64,000 nucleotides of DNA from Struthidea cinerea (GCA_013397865.1 VZTI01004555.1:378326-442325); one strand, 5' to 3'. Positions 25,111 through 38,733 are shown, numbered from the stretch's first letter. Notes: generated from the sequence alone by a model not told the origin. Numbers and translations are program-made.

Positions 25111-28009
25111 GAAGGAAAGAAATATAGAGAAAAAAGCAGTAGGAAGAAGCCAGTAGCTGCTGATTAAGGACCACAGCACAACTGAGAAAGCACAGCCTTG
25201 TAGGGCTGGCTCTGGACTCAAGCAGGAACAAGGTGCCTTGGTCCTTTCTGCCTACTCCCCTGTCCCCTAGGAAGAGTTTTGCAGCCACGCCAAAATTCCA
25301 GCCAGCGGGTGCATGCTGCTGCAGGCTGGGGTACCCCTTCTCCTTGGAGCATGCTGCTGGTGTGAGATGCAGCTGGAACCATTGCCAGCCCACATCGAAT
25401 CCCGGATGAATGTGGCCTCTCTGCAGTAATGGGGGATATTACTTTAAATGGCTCAATAACACTACAGCTTTGCTATCTCCTACACCATAATATATAAACT
25501 CTTTTATGGATCTAGATGGAATTTCTTTGACATTTCCTCAAATTGCATTGTTTTAAGGTACCTTTGCATTTTTATTGGCAGCCCAGTTGTAATAGAAGGA
25601 ATCCATATAGCATTGGTGCTGCTTTCTAGGAGATGCCTGGTAGCTGTGAAATATAAACCAATAAGGTCTTGGACTGTATCTTAATCTTATCAGCAGAATT
25701 CAGGTAGTGTGGGGCTGAAATTGTACTACTAACAAGTGTTTCCAGCCATCACTGCCATGATGAAGTGGGATGGAAAAATCAGGAAATAGAAATGTGTCTG
25801 GATCCACACAGCTCCTGAGTGCAGCAGCGCAGAGAAAGGAGCTGGCTGTGCCTGGCAGCAGCCTTGTGATTAAAATAAACATTTCTGTGCTCCTCGTACA
25901 CTGCAACCCCAACCCTACCTCAGTGAGTCTCCCAGACCAGGAGACATAAATCCTCTTCAGCTACGGAGACAAATGGCAAGTGATCGCAGGAAATGTGGAT
26001 GGTTTGCTGATATTTTTAGGAACTCCTCTCCTTCTGGGTAAAGAATGAAGTGAGAGCTGTCAGTGCCTTGGGGACTGCTGTGGGTATAAGCCAGCACCTC
26101 AATTTATTTCAGTTCCTGTAGGAGCAGAGATACATTGTTGTAGCTGCTGGGATCTTGATCTGGATGTGTGAAATCCACCCTAAACGCTTGCCAATATAAT
26201 CTCTTAATGCCCCCATCTCTCCTGTCTAATGTTCTACCCCATGGTGCTGGGTGATTATTAGGCAGCTTATACAGTGTAGGTTAAACTGGAAAAATCTCTG
26301 TTTCTTAGCAATTTATAGCCCCCAATTATTGGGGTCTTAAGGTCACGCAAGCCTATGTGCATAAGGTAGCTCTCTGGAGAGCAGGAGGTGAATACTTGGA
26401 AATTACTGCATTTAGTTCCAAAATTTAGCTCAGAAAGAATGGCAGAGAGCTGCTAATAGTAGCCAATCCTTGAAGCAGGACATCTGGAAAAATTTAAGAT
26501 GTATGTAGCCCCTTTGCTTCCTCTGATCTTTTGAGGGCTGAGTTGCGTTCACTCTACTTGCCTGGCTCTAAACAGCTGCCTTAATGGTCATGCCCATGGC
26601 CAGATAGCCATGCTAAGAGAAGCCAAAGCTGCTGGTTTTCAGTACCTAAAGGGTTTTTCCTTCTTGCCTGACATTGGTTCATCTAAGATTTTCTGGCATC
26701 CCAGTCGCACAGAGCCAGGCTGCAGCAGTCCTTCAATCCCTAATCCAGCAAGGAGGGAGGCAATGCCCACACATGTGCAAAAATGATCTCTCAGGTATTG
26801 TCTCCAAACCTCTTGTCCAAGTCTTTTTGTGCTGCATTGCTGTTAAGCAAACATCCCTGATAGCAGATGTACGTGCTATAGTGCTCTCCTCTCCTCTCCT
26901 ATAGTCCTCCCCTCTGCGCCTCACATGATCCTGGAGCTGAGAGATGAGGTCAACAGTGTCACTGGGGCACTTGTACATCCCTTGCATCATTATTTGTTCC
27001 CAAGGACTGTTCTCTAACTGTTTAATTAGTCCCTTCAGTAATGAACCATATTTCGTTTGTTGTTCTCTTTCAGTTGATATTTATCCTGTAGGAATCAGGG
27101 GCTCCTGAGAGCTGTCACACAACAGAGTGTTATGGGGACCCTGGGGAGAGGAATCACGTGTGGGCTTTGGTAATGGCCCAGACAAGCAGGGCAATAAACC
27201 AGTCCCAGACCCCTGCTTTTAAATACTGAGAGACTGGAGCTGGTCTAGGATTGAGCTTTTTAGCTGGCGCTCCTCTCCCTCTCTCCAGTGATGCCGGGAC
27301 CTGTGCATGCACCTCCCCTCAGCTGTCACAGTTGCAGGCTGCCAGGCAAAGCACAGCAAGAGTTGTTTGCCAAAACATGTCCAGCCAGAAACAGAAGGAT
27401 GGTAGAGAGGTGACAACCAGGGCCCCACAACCAGCAGCAGTGTGGCTGAGGCTGGGCTGCAAGCACATGTGTGGCACTTGGGTCGATGGGCTGCTCTCAA
27501 CAGCCTGCATTTCCCAGTCAGATATTTCTGGGATGAGAAGGCCTTGAATTTTCGATGGCCTGCCAGAAATTAATAGCAAACTAACCCCTATGAAGGTGCT
27601 CCTTTGGTATTTTTATTGCTTGAAATTCAGAAGCTTGCTGGGGCCTCAGTCTTTGAATTTTCCTCTAACCCCTACGTTGGAGCACGTGAAGCACCCACTG
27701 ACCTTGGTGAGAGTGTGGCTGCAGGGATTCCTTTACAGGCCAGAAGAAGGATATAAAAGGTGGTCTTTCTGCTCAGGTGCTTCATATTGCTCTCAACTTA
27801 TACAATTGCATACCTGAAGAAATGCCAGTTCTTGCAGACTGATGGATTTGAACATGTCAGCATTGCTAAACATTCTGTTTAGGATTTTTAAACGTTTAAT
27901 TTGTAGCGATGGAGACTAAATTGAGAATTAAAACCATGCACATCAGTCCCAAGGGAGTTTCCCTCTTCCCTCCCACTCCATCTGGAATGAAGAGGAGTTG
28001 GAATTATAC
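25111..28009. other. Unique non-coding sequence
   Basis: No gene or transposon recognised. A short CTCTC/CTCCT tract lies at about 26884-26900. Frames on both strands around 27219-27580 are mutually overlapping and unlike any known protein. Confidence 0.55.
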
Positions 28010-28335
28010 AGGAATTAATGAATAAGTAATAGAGAGTCACACAAATAAATTACAGATGCAAGGATTTTTTTTTAAATCATCCACAAGTTAATATTTATTT
28101 ATGTAACTTGCAGAATTCCAGCCAATGGCTGCATAAATATTAATTACTAATTAAAATTTAATGGCAAAGCAAAACCCCTGTATTTGCTAAATGTATGTAT
28201 TAAAGCCATCATTATTTGCTTGGACAATTAGGTTTGTTTGGGGCTTTGGTCAAGCGGTGACAAGAATACAATTTTAGAGCAGGGGACATCCTGGATTAAT
28301 CATGCTTTTTGCTTTGATTGCAATTGCTCAAAGAG
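28010..28335. promoter_or_regulatory. AT-rich homeodomain-motif cluster, candidate conserved non-coding element
   Basis: Repeat-free AT-rich block dense in TAATTA/ATTA cores (for example ATTAATTACTAATTAAAATT near 28139-28160 and GGATTAATC near 28293). A perfect 11-bp inverted repeat (TTAATATTTAT at 28088-28098, ATAAATATTAA at 28133-28143) flanks a 34-base centre holding AGCCAATGGCT, which contains a CCAAT core inside a small palindrome. This texture is typical of developmental enhancers, but conservation and function are inferred, not shown. Confidence 0.3.
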
Positions 28336-28470
28336 AGGATGAATTAATTATTTTTTTCCCATCTCATGAGGAAATTATAACAAATTTAAAAAGTGCCCTC
28401 AGCAAAACAGGGGCATTGCTGTACTCCCAGTTGTGCATCCCTGCAACGTTTGATGGATTTCCAATACAAA

Positions 28471-28490
28471 GAGGAGGAGGAGGAGGAGGA
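28471..28490. repeat. Short GAG microsatellite
   Basis: GAG/AGG trinucleotide repeat of nearly seven units, uninterrupted. No coding frame of known type uses it. Confidence 0.85.
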
Positions 28491-31400
28491 TGGCTTCTCA
28501 GCCATCAGCCTGCAGTAGCTGTCCCCATTTAGGGCAGCTGATTATCTGGCCTGTGGTGGCACTTTTCCATTTATGTGCCTCTTGGCAGCCCAAAGGCTCC
28601 CCTGCAATTGCTGGTTTTGCAGGATACCGTGAGTAATTTTGCATCAACATCCCCGTGTATTGCTTTTTGTTGCTAAACCCACCTGGGAAGGAGGTTTTCA
28701 GGGATGAGCTTTCCTCTTCTGCAAAAAAAAGGGAGGTTGGAAATCTGGTGAGTCCTGGCAGTGCCATGGCTCAGATCTGAGGCTCCCCTGTGGTGTCTCA
28801 CACTGCTTCACTGGTTGCTCTGGTTCTGCTGTTTTCTCTGAGTGTTGTCCTACTGCTCTGGTGAGCTTGTGAGAGTTTCCCAATGCCCTGGTTAAACCAG
28901 ACTCTGTCCCCTATGATCCAGGCTGGCTGTGACCTTCCTGGTTCCAAAGTGGCTCTTGTTGGTGCCTTGCCATGATTTGGGGTCCCTGAGCTGTGACTCC
29001 CTTGGGCTCAGGAGAGGGAAGCAGGTGAAGCAGCTCTGACTGCCAGAGACCCGTGGCTAAACACAGGCTGGTGGTACAGCTGGGAAAGGGGTGGTTTTGC
29101 TGAGCTGGGGCTTCAGCAGCACTTGAGCTCGGGTGGTGTAACATGAGATGAAATTGCCACGTGGTGCCGCAAACATCTGAGGGGTAAATCGTCCTAGGAT
29201 GCTCTGAGAACTGAACACACCTATGGCTAAAAGGTGGTTTATAGGTATCTATGAATTTTTAAAGGGGGAAAAAAAATTCCAGCCAAAAAGGGAGCACTGG
29301 AATTCTGTGTAATCTGATGCAAAGAGCTGGTGGTAGTGCCTGTGGTGCATCCCTGCTCTGGGGGAGACAGGGAGGTGCTGTTGCCCTGTGGTTTGGGTTT
29401 GGATTTGTGCTTTGCAGCTTTCTTGTTTTAAGTCAGTAATTATGGACTTAAGCTGGTGAGACAAACCCTGAGTAATGCACATCAGTCCGTTTCATCCTGG
29501 TGGGGAGTCAGGGTCTGCCTCCCAGTCCTATCCCACTGTGATTCCCCAGGTCCATTGTCTGTCGTAGGTAAGGTCTTGGAAGTCAAAGAGGTGAGACCCA
29601 GTGCTCCTTGGGACACACCTGGGAAAGCTTTTGAAGGCTCAGGGCTTTAAAAAGGATGAGGAGCAGATAAAACATTTATTGCAGTGCTTTTTAATTTGCC
29701 CTCATTTAATTACAGGGACACTACTGGTTAAAGAATTTATTAAGCAATTTTCTTGCCCACTTTGAGATTGATGGAGTATACAAAGACATGAGTTGATTAA
29801 AGCCAGCCAGGTTTCACTCAACTTTCTGAAATTAGTAATCTCTAAGGTCTGAAAAGACAAGTACATGACTCAGGGTTCTATGCAATAGCCCCAGGTACCT
29901 CCCCAATGAATTCTCCTGGAACCTGTGTGCTCTTTGGTTCAATAATAGTGGATGGCCATTGAACATGTCCAATTTAAGTAGAAGGAAGATACAGAGACAG
30001 GAAATAAATTAAACTGGTTGCAAGCACAATAAAACAAAGTGCACAAATTTAAATGTAAAACACTGAAAATGTACCAGAAGTAATAAAGACAAACCAGTTA
30101 TAGGAGTCTGAGCTGAAGCCCTGGCTGATTCTGTACTGCAAAGATATAAAAGAAAATCAATATTAAAAAAAATGGGACCTTTATCACAGAACCTGTTAAA
30201 TGGGGTATGCAACAATTTAAAAGAAATTACTTGGGAGCTAGAAGTGCAGCAAAGAAACATCTGAATAATTGACATTTAAAGAATTAACATATAATTATTC
30301 CAAGATAGTGAGGAAAGTAGTCAAGCACTCTTCTAATGCACATGTAAAACCAGGCGGCTTTTACAGTGCACTCTCAACCTTGAGTACATCTGCTTAACCA
30401 TTAGCCTCGTGCCCCAGCTCTCTACAGGCAATATAAGCACTCACTAATGCATGGACCAGCCTGTTTAGATCACGTTTTTTTGTCTTGTCCTGGACCTCAC
30501 TATTAGGTGATGAAATGACAGGCAAACATGGGGCTTGCTCTATCTCTGCTCCTCCTGACACCATGGGCAAAATTCCTGATGGACAGAGAATTAAATCAGC
30601 ATCCCCCGAGTAAGCCATTTCTCCTTTGGCAAATGGATTTCTCTGTCAGTTGTTGACATCAACAAATACAAGATGTTGTGATGTTGCCATGCATACTCCA
30701 TTGATCAAATGTTTATTTCAGTGCTCCCCTTTTAATGGGATGTCGCAGATGTTCATTAAACAAATACTCATTATTTAAGCAAGACAAAGTCTGTCCTTAA
30801 TTTCTTCTCAGTTGACTCCTCTTTCTACAGTTGCTGCACGTAAAAGTCAGGAGACAATACTAACGCTGATGTGCAAAATTAAAAGTATTTTGGTGTTTTA
30901 ATGACTATGCGGTGATCTTGTGTTGGATTTTGGACTCCCCAGGAAGTTTTGGACTGCCACAGCCCAACAAGGACCTTAGAACAGACAATAAGTGACGGTG
31001 CCCTAGTGCAATGAAATGCTGATGGCCAAGATGATGCCTGTGCAGCCAGTCCAGCTGGAAGCAGGTGCTCACAGACCAAGCCCTCCATCCTTCAGGCAGT
31101 GAGATTAAGGTTCTCTCTTTACTGTGTGATTCCCAGCAAGGCTCAGAGCAATGGGCCACAGCACTGCCAGCTTCTGCTCTCTCCTTTCCTGCGTGCACGA
31201 GGAGCATTGGCTCTGGTTGACACAAGCTGTCCAGGGAGCACAGGATGGGAACTTCTTTTAGCTGCTTTGATCAGTGCAAAAGAGGTTTTGTCCCTCACTC
31301 AGACGAAGATTCCCAAGTGGCTGAGGCTTAACATCCATCAGTCTTTCTCTCTCTTTAATAAAATATACACGTTCACCTAGATCCTGTCCCACAGCTGCTG

Positions 31401-32429
31401 AGCTGGCGTTTTGCTGTGTAGCAGTGCAGGCAGCACAACATCTGAGCACGGAGCATACCCAGGAGTCAGCTCCCAACATTTGGGATTCAGGCGATCTGCA
31501 AACTCTGGCATGCCTCAAGGACTCTTCTACACAGGCTTCACATTCCCAGAGTTGTCTTCAGAATGAGTGGGATGTCGCTAGCCAGGAGATGGGGGGTCTA
31601 TTATAGATCTGTGGAACAAGGCTGAAAGCTGATTGACGTGAACCCAGCGCCCAGTCATGCCTGAACCAGTATCTCTCTCTCACATGGAATTATGTGGCTT
31701 CTCCATGGGCTCAGCCTTTGCATTTGGGACACATCACCCCTCTTTCCTCTGCTCGTCCTTGTATTTTCCGTGACAGATCTACAATTTTGCATTTTTTTTT
31801 GAGATCTTACAGTTCTATGAAATGTAAACTTGGCTCCTGGGTTTAGAGGCTACCATGAGAAGACCTGTATGCAGTGGTAGGGTTGCAGATGCCCTGTTTC
31901 TGTGAGCAACCAGGCTAAAAAGGAAGTCAGGAGCACAGTGATGCCTAGAGGAGTCAGGAAAAGTCCCACAGTTTTGCTTATGTGTGGAAGAGTGTTAAAG
32001 TCTGGAAAGAGCCACATGCCTGGAGCCTGGATTTGTGTGCCCTGCTGTAAGCTGGGGCTGCACTGAACAGCCCCTTGCAAAGCCCAGACACAGCTCTGGT
32101 GCGAGGGATGGGGCTGGAAAATCCCAAACCATGAGCACTATACTCCATTTTCCATTTCTTAGAACTCAGATAGCATATTCAAAGATGGTCATACCAATAT
32201 TTTTATCTGCTTCCATTTCCTTTTTTTTCCATCTACAATTATGATACATATTCAGGGCTATTTTTTCCCAGGCACAAGATTTTTCTCCCCTTTTTTTCTT
32301 TTTTATAAGTACAGTTTCTCTAAGAATTTTTAAAACAAGATGGATTCATCCAAGTCTTCAGATTTACTCCATTTTACTTGAAGTTTTGCGAGTGCTAGTT
32401 CTCTGTTTCACAGTGTAGCTAACTTGGGG
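28491..32429. other. Unique non-coding sequence
   Basis: No supported gene, RNA gene or transposon. All frames are under about 110 codons and without recognisable motifs. Confidence 0.55.
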
Positions 32430-32620
32430 GCTGGGATGTGTTAATTATTCAATGATTTAAATGAAATATCAAAGGAGTTTTTATTGATTTGCATATAAAA
32501 GTTATGAAACCAAATATATGGCACAACAGACAAATTAGTAGGCCATAAAAAGCATGAGTGAATTACTGTTTTATTAAAGCTTTAAGATAACATGCTGTAG
32601 TATCTGAAAAGAAAGGTCAA
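32430..32620. promoter_or_regulatory. AT-rich block with octamer and TCF/LEF motifs, candidate regulatory element
   Basis: A repeat-free AT-rich stretch with TTAATTATT near 32440, a TCF/LEF-type ATCAAAGG at 32468-32475 and a perfect POU octamer ATTTGCAT at 32487-32494, within about 60 bp. These motifs are directly visible. Their joint use as an enhancer is inference; each alone is common in AT-rich DNA. Confidence 0.25.
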
Positions 32621-35600
32621 AAGGAAAAAAAAAAGGGAAAATTTAAATGTGTGCACATTAATGGACTGGGGAATGTGGCTTTACTAATAACTTCTGTGCA
32701 TAAAAATTTATATTTTTCAACACAGCAATCATTTCTTTCACCCTGTTGGGTATTTTAAATGTGCTCCTGTGTATATAATATTAATTTAGTCATAAAATAA
32801 AAGGCAGTAATTCAGACAGTAGCCCGTGTGAGCTATTAAATTCAAAGTACCGTGTGAAGTATTTGTGGTTATGGTTCCTCGCAGTTCTGTATGAGACACA
32901 AACAAAGCACTCCCGACAAGATGAAAGTGTTTGCTTTCAACATATCTGTCTGTGCTCAGTTCAGGTTCCTGCATTTCCTTTTTGAGACCTGACACCACCT
33001 CTGATTAGATAGTTTGGGTATATATTATAAGAATGTTCCTTGGGGAAGAAAAAAGGCACAAAAGGAGAATTTGTGCAATAGACAAGCTTTTAAAGGGGGA
33101 ATGTACATTCTATGAGTCTATCTGAACTAGCTAATGTTACAGTTCACTTCTTTTTATGCCAGACCATCGAGCTTTGCTGCCTGAGGGGGTGAAAAGATGT
33201 TTTTACTTGTCCTGCTCTTTTGGTAATGTGGGGCTGAAAGTTAACCAACAGCAAATGGGCTTGACTGTGAGGCCAGTGAGCTGTGTAAAACATTTCCACG
33301 TTGTCTCTCTTGGAAAAGCTTGAAGCAAATATTCCATCCACTGCAGAAGCAAATTAATACACAGCAATTAATCAAAATTCTTCCCACTTGCTTTCCCTTG
33401 CATGTACTCTTGCATAAAGCCTTGGAGTGCCTGGTTGCTCTCCTGTTAAATGTGTCTGTGCTAAGACCCAGCACAAGCACTTCTCAGCAAGAAGAAATTA
33501 AGCCCAGACTCGGGATGAATCCTTCAGAGGCTTGGGTCAGTGCCTGCAGCTCAGCTCATGTGTCAGTGTCCAGCCCTTAATGGTACTGGTGCAAACACTC
33601 AGAGGCTCCTGGTAAAACCATCTTTATGGATTCTCTCTATATTAGGATATATCACCACGCAGCATTTCAAAGCCATCTCTCACCTTTTAATATGAGTGTC
33701 TTGGAAAGAGTTCTCATCCTTGTCTCCCTTCCACCCTGCCCTCCCTTTATCTTTACAGACAATGCAAATCTGTTGCTGGGCACAGCTCCTGATACGGTGG
33801 AGTCTGCAAGGAAAAATAAGATTTCCATGCGTCCTGCTTCCTGCAACACACGCACCTCAGAGGCCACACAGCAGAGTGTCCTCTAAAGCCATGTCTAGAC
33901 AAAGTGCAGTCGTGTGGGGCAGAGGGTGTGCATTTTCCACGGCGGAGACACAGCAGCAGTTGCTTACAGAGCATCTCAGGTCCACAGTTCCCCAAAAAAC
34001 CTGTGTGGTATGAATCAAAGCCAGTAAAGCAGTGAGAATCACTTCCTTCCTCCAGCACTTCCCCTTGCCATCTAAGGGCGGTTTAAATGCAGTTGGTGAG
34101 TTCTGTGCATACTTTCGATTCCTAGTCAAGGCACAGCTGCGTGAAGAGGTTGATGGCTCCTGTTTGCTTCCTGCCCCTCTGTCTGCTGGCTGTAGGGGAT
34201 GAGTGGGCTCCTGCAGGTGCCACAACAGGATGGATAATGGGTGACCTTCCTGATAGCCTCAGAAAACCCCCAGCCATGTGTCTGAGTCTTCCACAGCCAT
34301 AGCCTGGGCTGGTGGCTTGGCCCAGGCTCCTTGTGGTGGTGCCAGCCCAGCCCAGCTCCTCTGCAGTGCCCCAGGCTTACCCTGGGAGCCTCTGCTCTGC
34401 ACTGCCTGGGGGTCTTAGGGTCTCTTGGACCAGCCTGCATCGGACATTACAGCTGTCTTCAGTGTCCCCTGCACCTCATTGTCACCCTCATGGATACCAA
34501 ATGGTCTTGCAGGGTGTGAGAGATGCTTCCACCCGAATCCATCCCTCCTGTAAATCAGACAGTGGAAGGATGGATATCTGTGACAGAACACGGATTCCTC
34601 AGCCAGCAGTCTTCCCAGACAATGGATCCTGCTTGTCCTGAGACTACCATCCAGTAGAGAAGCATGGGAGAGCCATTACCAGTATGCTGTAGGTGGTCTG
34701 AGGGAAGTTGTTTAAGGAATTTGTTGGCTCCAGTGAGGAAGAGATCACAGCTTGGCAGGGGAAATTGCTGCAGGCCGCCCCCACACCTCAAACGAAGGGT
34801 TAATTTACCTCCAGGAGAGAGGAGATGTGTGTGGGCAGGCACAGCATCCCCACATCTGTGGTGAGTCAGACGCCCCAGAGATTCAGCCGGCAGACATGAA
34901 AGAGAGAAGTAGGTCAGGGCAGACAAAGACACCGAGGGTTCCATCTGCCGGATCAGAGGAACGGGGAGGTGGCAGAGGAGAGGGGATCTGACCTCCTGCG
35001 TGTTGATATGCAGAGCCGTGGGGAGAGCATTCATCATCCCCCAGCCTGGCAGAGGGGTGACGTTCAGGACTGGCAGCTGGAAAGGCAGGTAGCTGGTGAG
35101 AGGCAGGCGTGTGGCCGGGCTCCACCTGGACAAATAGCCAGAAAAGATTGTGAAGCCATGGGGAGTCCTTTAATTATGTGCTTGCTGCATCAATTAGTAA
35201 AGACAATGGCACTGGGCTGTCTAGTTTAATTGGCAGAGCCAGGGAGGAGGGCATCTGACATGGGCACCCTCGGCCTCTCTGGGGACAGGGCAAACCCAAA
35301 TGACCCTGAAGTCCCAGGAGGGGACACAGCCCAGTCTCTGCCTTCCTACTGCTGCCTTACTGCACTGAGCAGCATCCTGTGCTGGGAGCAGGTGAGGTCC
35401 ATGCAGGCCGTGGCCTTGAGCTCTGGAAAGCCTCGCCTGAAGCTGTGAATATGCACAGAGTGAAATATGGGATTTAGAAACCAAGGCTCCAGAAGGGAAA
35501 TGTCAGTCTTTTAAACAAAAGGCATTTCCCTTTCCCCGGCAATATTAATGCAAGTGTAGGTTGTTGCATCACTGATTTATTTATTTTCTTTACCTTTTTG

Positions 35601-36877
35601 GCAGACTTGGGGTATTCCAAGCCTCAAATAATGATATACTTCCCCCTACCTCTCAACCTGACCTTTATCTCCCAGCCTGTTCAAGTGCTAACCACCAGTG
35701 GTGGTCCTGAAGGATGTGTCTGGTTGTGATGGCTGCATCTGGCTCAAAGTGGATTTGGGGGAGCCAGATAAGAACACAATAGCCAAAGACTATTTTGAGC
35801 AATGTATCCACCTAACTACGGTGCTGGTCTAGGTCCAACTCAAGCCAAGCTTGGAAGAAACTAACATCTGTAGTCTGTATGCAAATATGACTGTGACTCC
35901 GTTGTCTTACTCCACAAATAGTGGACAGTCCAGGGCCTGTTGAGCTCTCCTGCACGGGAGCAGAGTGTGATGATGGATTTCCCTTGAGTAGGGACTTCTT
36001 TCAAAGTGCCTTCCTGAGGCTGAGGGATTCCTTATCACGTCAGATACTCAGTAAGTGAATTGGGAATATGTGCACTGAAAGTTTGAAATCTTAACTGATA
36101 CAAAGGATAGACTGTGCTCATGTAATCCTTTAGACATAAACTGTTGACAAAGTGTGGATCCAGCTGCACACAAACTCTCCATTGAGAAGCTGTTTGTTAC
36201 ATAAGGGGGTCCTTTCTGAACCTCATGATGGTTTTGTCTGACCCTGTCCTCTATGCAATAAATGATCAACTGTACCTTGCCATCAAATTTTGTTAAACCC
36301 CTGTTGCATTTACTGTTGGACTTTCTTTACTCACTGTTTTATATCAATAAAATATGTTATTGCTTCTCTCCTGAGAGTAAAGTGCACGATTCCACCCAAA
36401 ACAAAAAGGAAGCAGATACTTCTCTATGGAGGATGCAGCCTCTGAGGTTTGTCAGTGCTCAGCAAAGTGAAGATGAGTCAGGTCTGAAACAGGTGCACAT
36501 CATTTCAGGCCAGTTATGTTCCTGTGGAGATGTTCTCAGCCAGGCTCCAAGTGATGTATTTTCTTACCACTTCATTTTTTTCACAGGATTAAAGTCATTC
36601 TTTCTGTGGATGTGTCGTGATTCTTCTGGCTGCCCCCAGAGCCATTGCCTTAAGCGGCAGGAAGGAGGTCTGGTTGCTTTACGCATGTCTGAGCCTGTAC
36701 CTTCAGCAAGCTCCCAGACAGCTTGGGAGTGATGTATAATTATATCCTCCTCTCTGGGGTATGCTAGAAACCAGCAGAGACATTTGAAGCTGGTCCCAAT
36801 GGAAGGATGGGTGGGAGCTTGGTGCGGGAGTCAGGATGGCTGGAAGAGCCAGGAGGAAGGCAGGGTCTGTTTGAGGG
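32621..36877. other. Unique non-coding sequence with a GC-rich patch
   Basis: No gene supported. From about 34300 to 35450 the sequence is GC-rich and moderately richer in CpG than its surroundings, though not enough to call an island. The long minus-strand frame there (35133-34555, 192 codons) opens at TTG and matches nothing known. Confidence 0.5.
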
Positions 36878-36919
36878 GCTGCCCATCAGACAGAGCTGCC
36901 CATCAGACAGAGCTGCCCA
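36878..36919. repeat. 17-bp tandem duplication
   Basis: GCTGCCCATCAGACAGA occurs exactly twice head to tail (36878-36894, 36895-36911), followed by the first 8 bases of a third copy (36912-36919). This is probably replication slippage, and recent because the units are identical. Confidence 0.9.
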
Positions 36920-38429
36920 GACACAGCAGGGGGGTCAAGTGGCAAGCCTGGCATCGAGGTGTAAATAATTGTCAGGGCATCACACCAGAAAAGTGACAAA
37001 TACGAGAATGTGTCTTTCATGAACCCTGCCTAAAGGGTTAAAGGGAATTAAATCAGCGAGCAAGGAGCTGCTAGCTGTCCAGTGGGGAAGGGAAGATGAG
37101 ACTGGCAGGTTAGGAAGGAGACCAAGATAATTTCTTCATCCCTGGATCATGAAGTTTGACTAGAAATCCTTTTAAAACATTTTTCAGAGTTCAAGTCCAC
37201 TGGTGATTTCTACCTCTTCTGTGAAACTCTCACTCTGTCGCTTTGGATAAATTACCATAAAAAGATCACACTGGTGGGAAATTTCAGCCTGTGTAGAAAT
37301 GCTCACTGGTAAAGAGGAATGAGAAAGTTGATTGCCAGTATCGATCAGTGTGCACCTAAAATTTTGCAGATCCCTAAAGGATCTGTCCACCCATGATCTC
37401 ATCTGACAGTGGGCTTTTGGCAACACTAACAATTTGTCTTGATTCTGTGACTTCATTTTATGTACATTATGTTTGATAGTACCAGAGCAAAAACAATGTA
37501 AAATGCATCTTTTCCCACCTGAGAAGCTCTAGTTGCTCATTTCAGGTAGATTTAAAATGATGGCATGCAATGAGCACAGGGAAGAATGCTCTGAAAACCC
37601 ATTACCCCAAAGAGTGGATCTCTTTAAGTAAGAGAGTGAAAATAAACGCATATTTTCTAAGTGCTGAGATCTCTCAGGAGAGCAAACAGTAGGAATGGTG
37701 GATGGAAGGCAGCTCACTTCAATGGGAGTGGAGCAAGGTTGGTGTCTGGTGTTCTGAAAAATCCTGACCAAGGAAGATGGAAATATCTATGTACCCCCTT
37801 GTAGCAGCAGGAACCAGGGTTTCTCCAATATAGAGAACCCTGCAGAATAGAGAAAAGGGCAGGTTTGCTGCGGGATGCTGGATTTGTGGCTGCAGAAGGG
37901 GATGGTGATGTTCTTGGAGCTGGGTTGTTGTGATGCTCCATTCGTGTTCACTCTGTGTGTGCCAGCACAGCAGCACCCGACTGGGGCTGATGGAAGCTGT
38001 GGTGACTTCTCAACATCTCCATGCACAAAAAAAGAGTAGCACTGCTCTGCAGGGTGCCAGAAGAGCCAGAGATGAAATGTCCATTTCCTATCCCTCCCCA
38101 AGCTACTGAGATTGCTTCTTTGTGTGGAAAAAAATTTAAAAAGTGCCAAAATTTGCCAGTGGTTGCATAAACTTCCCAGCTCTGCTTGGAGCCAACTCAT
38201 CCAATCCATTGTGTTGTGTGGCTTTTTCTGAGGGTGCTCAGCTACTGGGGTGACAAGTGTACTCCCCGGGGTTGGCTGGAGATGGTGGGGAGGGCTGTGC
38301 TGGGCTGGGAGCAGCAGAGGCACCCGTCGTGCTGCTCGCAGCTCTTGGGTAACCACATCACACAGCCCCATCTCGCATCTGCATAATCCATCACTTTTAA
38401 AGACATTTCCTTATATGGGTTAATATAAA
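36920..38429. other. Unique non-coding sequence
   Basis: A minus-strand frame of 194 codons (38371-37787) starts at a real ATG in good context (G at -3, G at +4). I see no domain, signal peptide or family resemblance, and one frame of this length is about what chance predicts in 64 kb, so I do not call it a gene. Nothing else is recognisable. Confidence 0.5.
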
Positions 38430-38645
38430 ATGTTGCTCATTGTGTCAGCCAGCAGGAGGTTTCATAGGTCCTTTAGGCAACTTAAACAGTGATTAATCAA
38501 AAAAAATCTCCACCTTCTTCATGCTGTTAATGCTGTTGTTAGGTTGCAGGCAGCATAATTTATGGCATTCTCTGATCCTGTTAGCTAGGATGTCTGATTA
38601 ATTTCGGCTCTGGGATTAAGTCAGCAAAAGAAATTTGACTTCCAC
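38430..38645. promoter_or_regulatory. Repeat-free block, candidate conserved non-coding element
   Basis: The block holds GTGATTAATC near 38490, GCATAATTTATGGC near 38553 and CTGATTAATTTCG near 38594, a cluster of homeodomain-type cores in non-repetitive sequence. It directly precedes a CpG-containing stretch with a CTCF-like motif at 38734-38747. Function is inferred from motif texture only. Confidence 0.22.
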
Positions 38646-38733
38646 AAGCAAGTGATATATATCATCCGCCCGAGTGCGGGAGGGACACAACACTATCTTT
38701 CTGCCAGCGCTTTTATCGTGTCCTCGACTCCAG

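Noticed and set aside
34555..35133. Minus-strand 192-codon frame
   Set aside because: It opens at TTG, lies in a GC-rich patch open on both strands, and shows no family resemblance.
37787..38371. Minus-strand 194-codon ATG frame with good start context
   Set aside because: By my rough estimate, about one frame of this length is expected by chance across six frames of 64 kb. The product has no recognisable domain, and the frame crosses AT-rich non-coding-looking sequence. It remains the best-formed start among the long frames if transcription were found.
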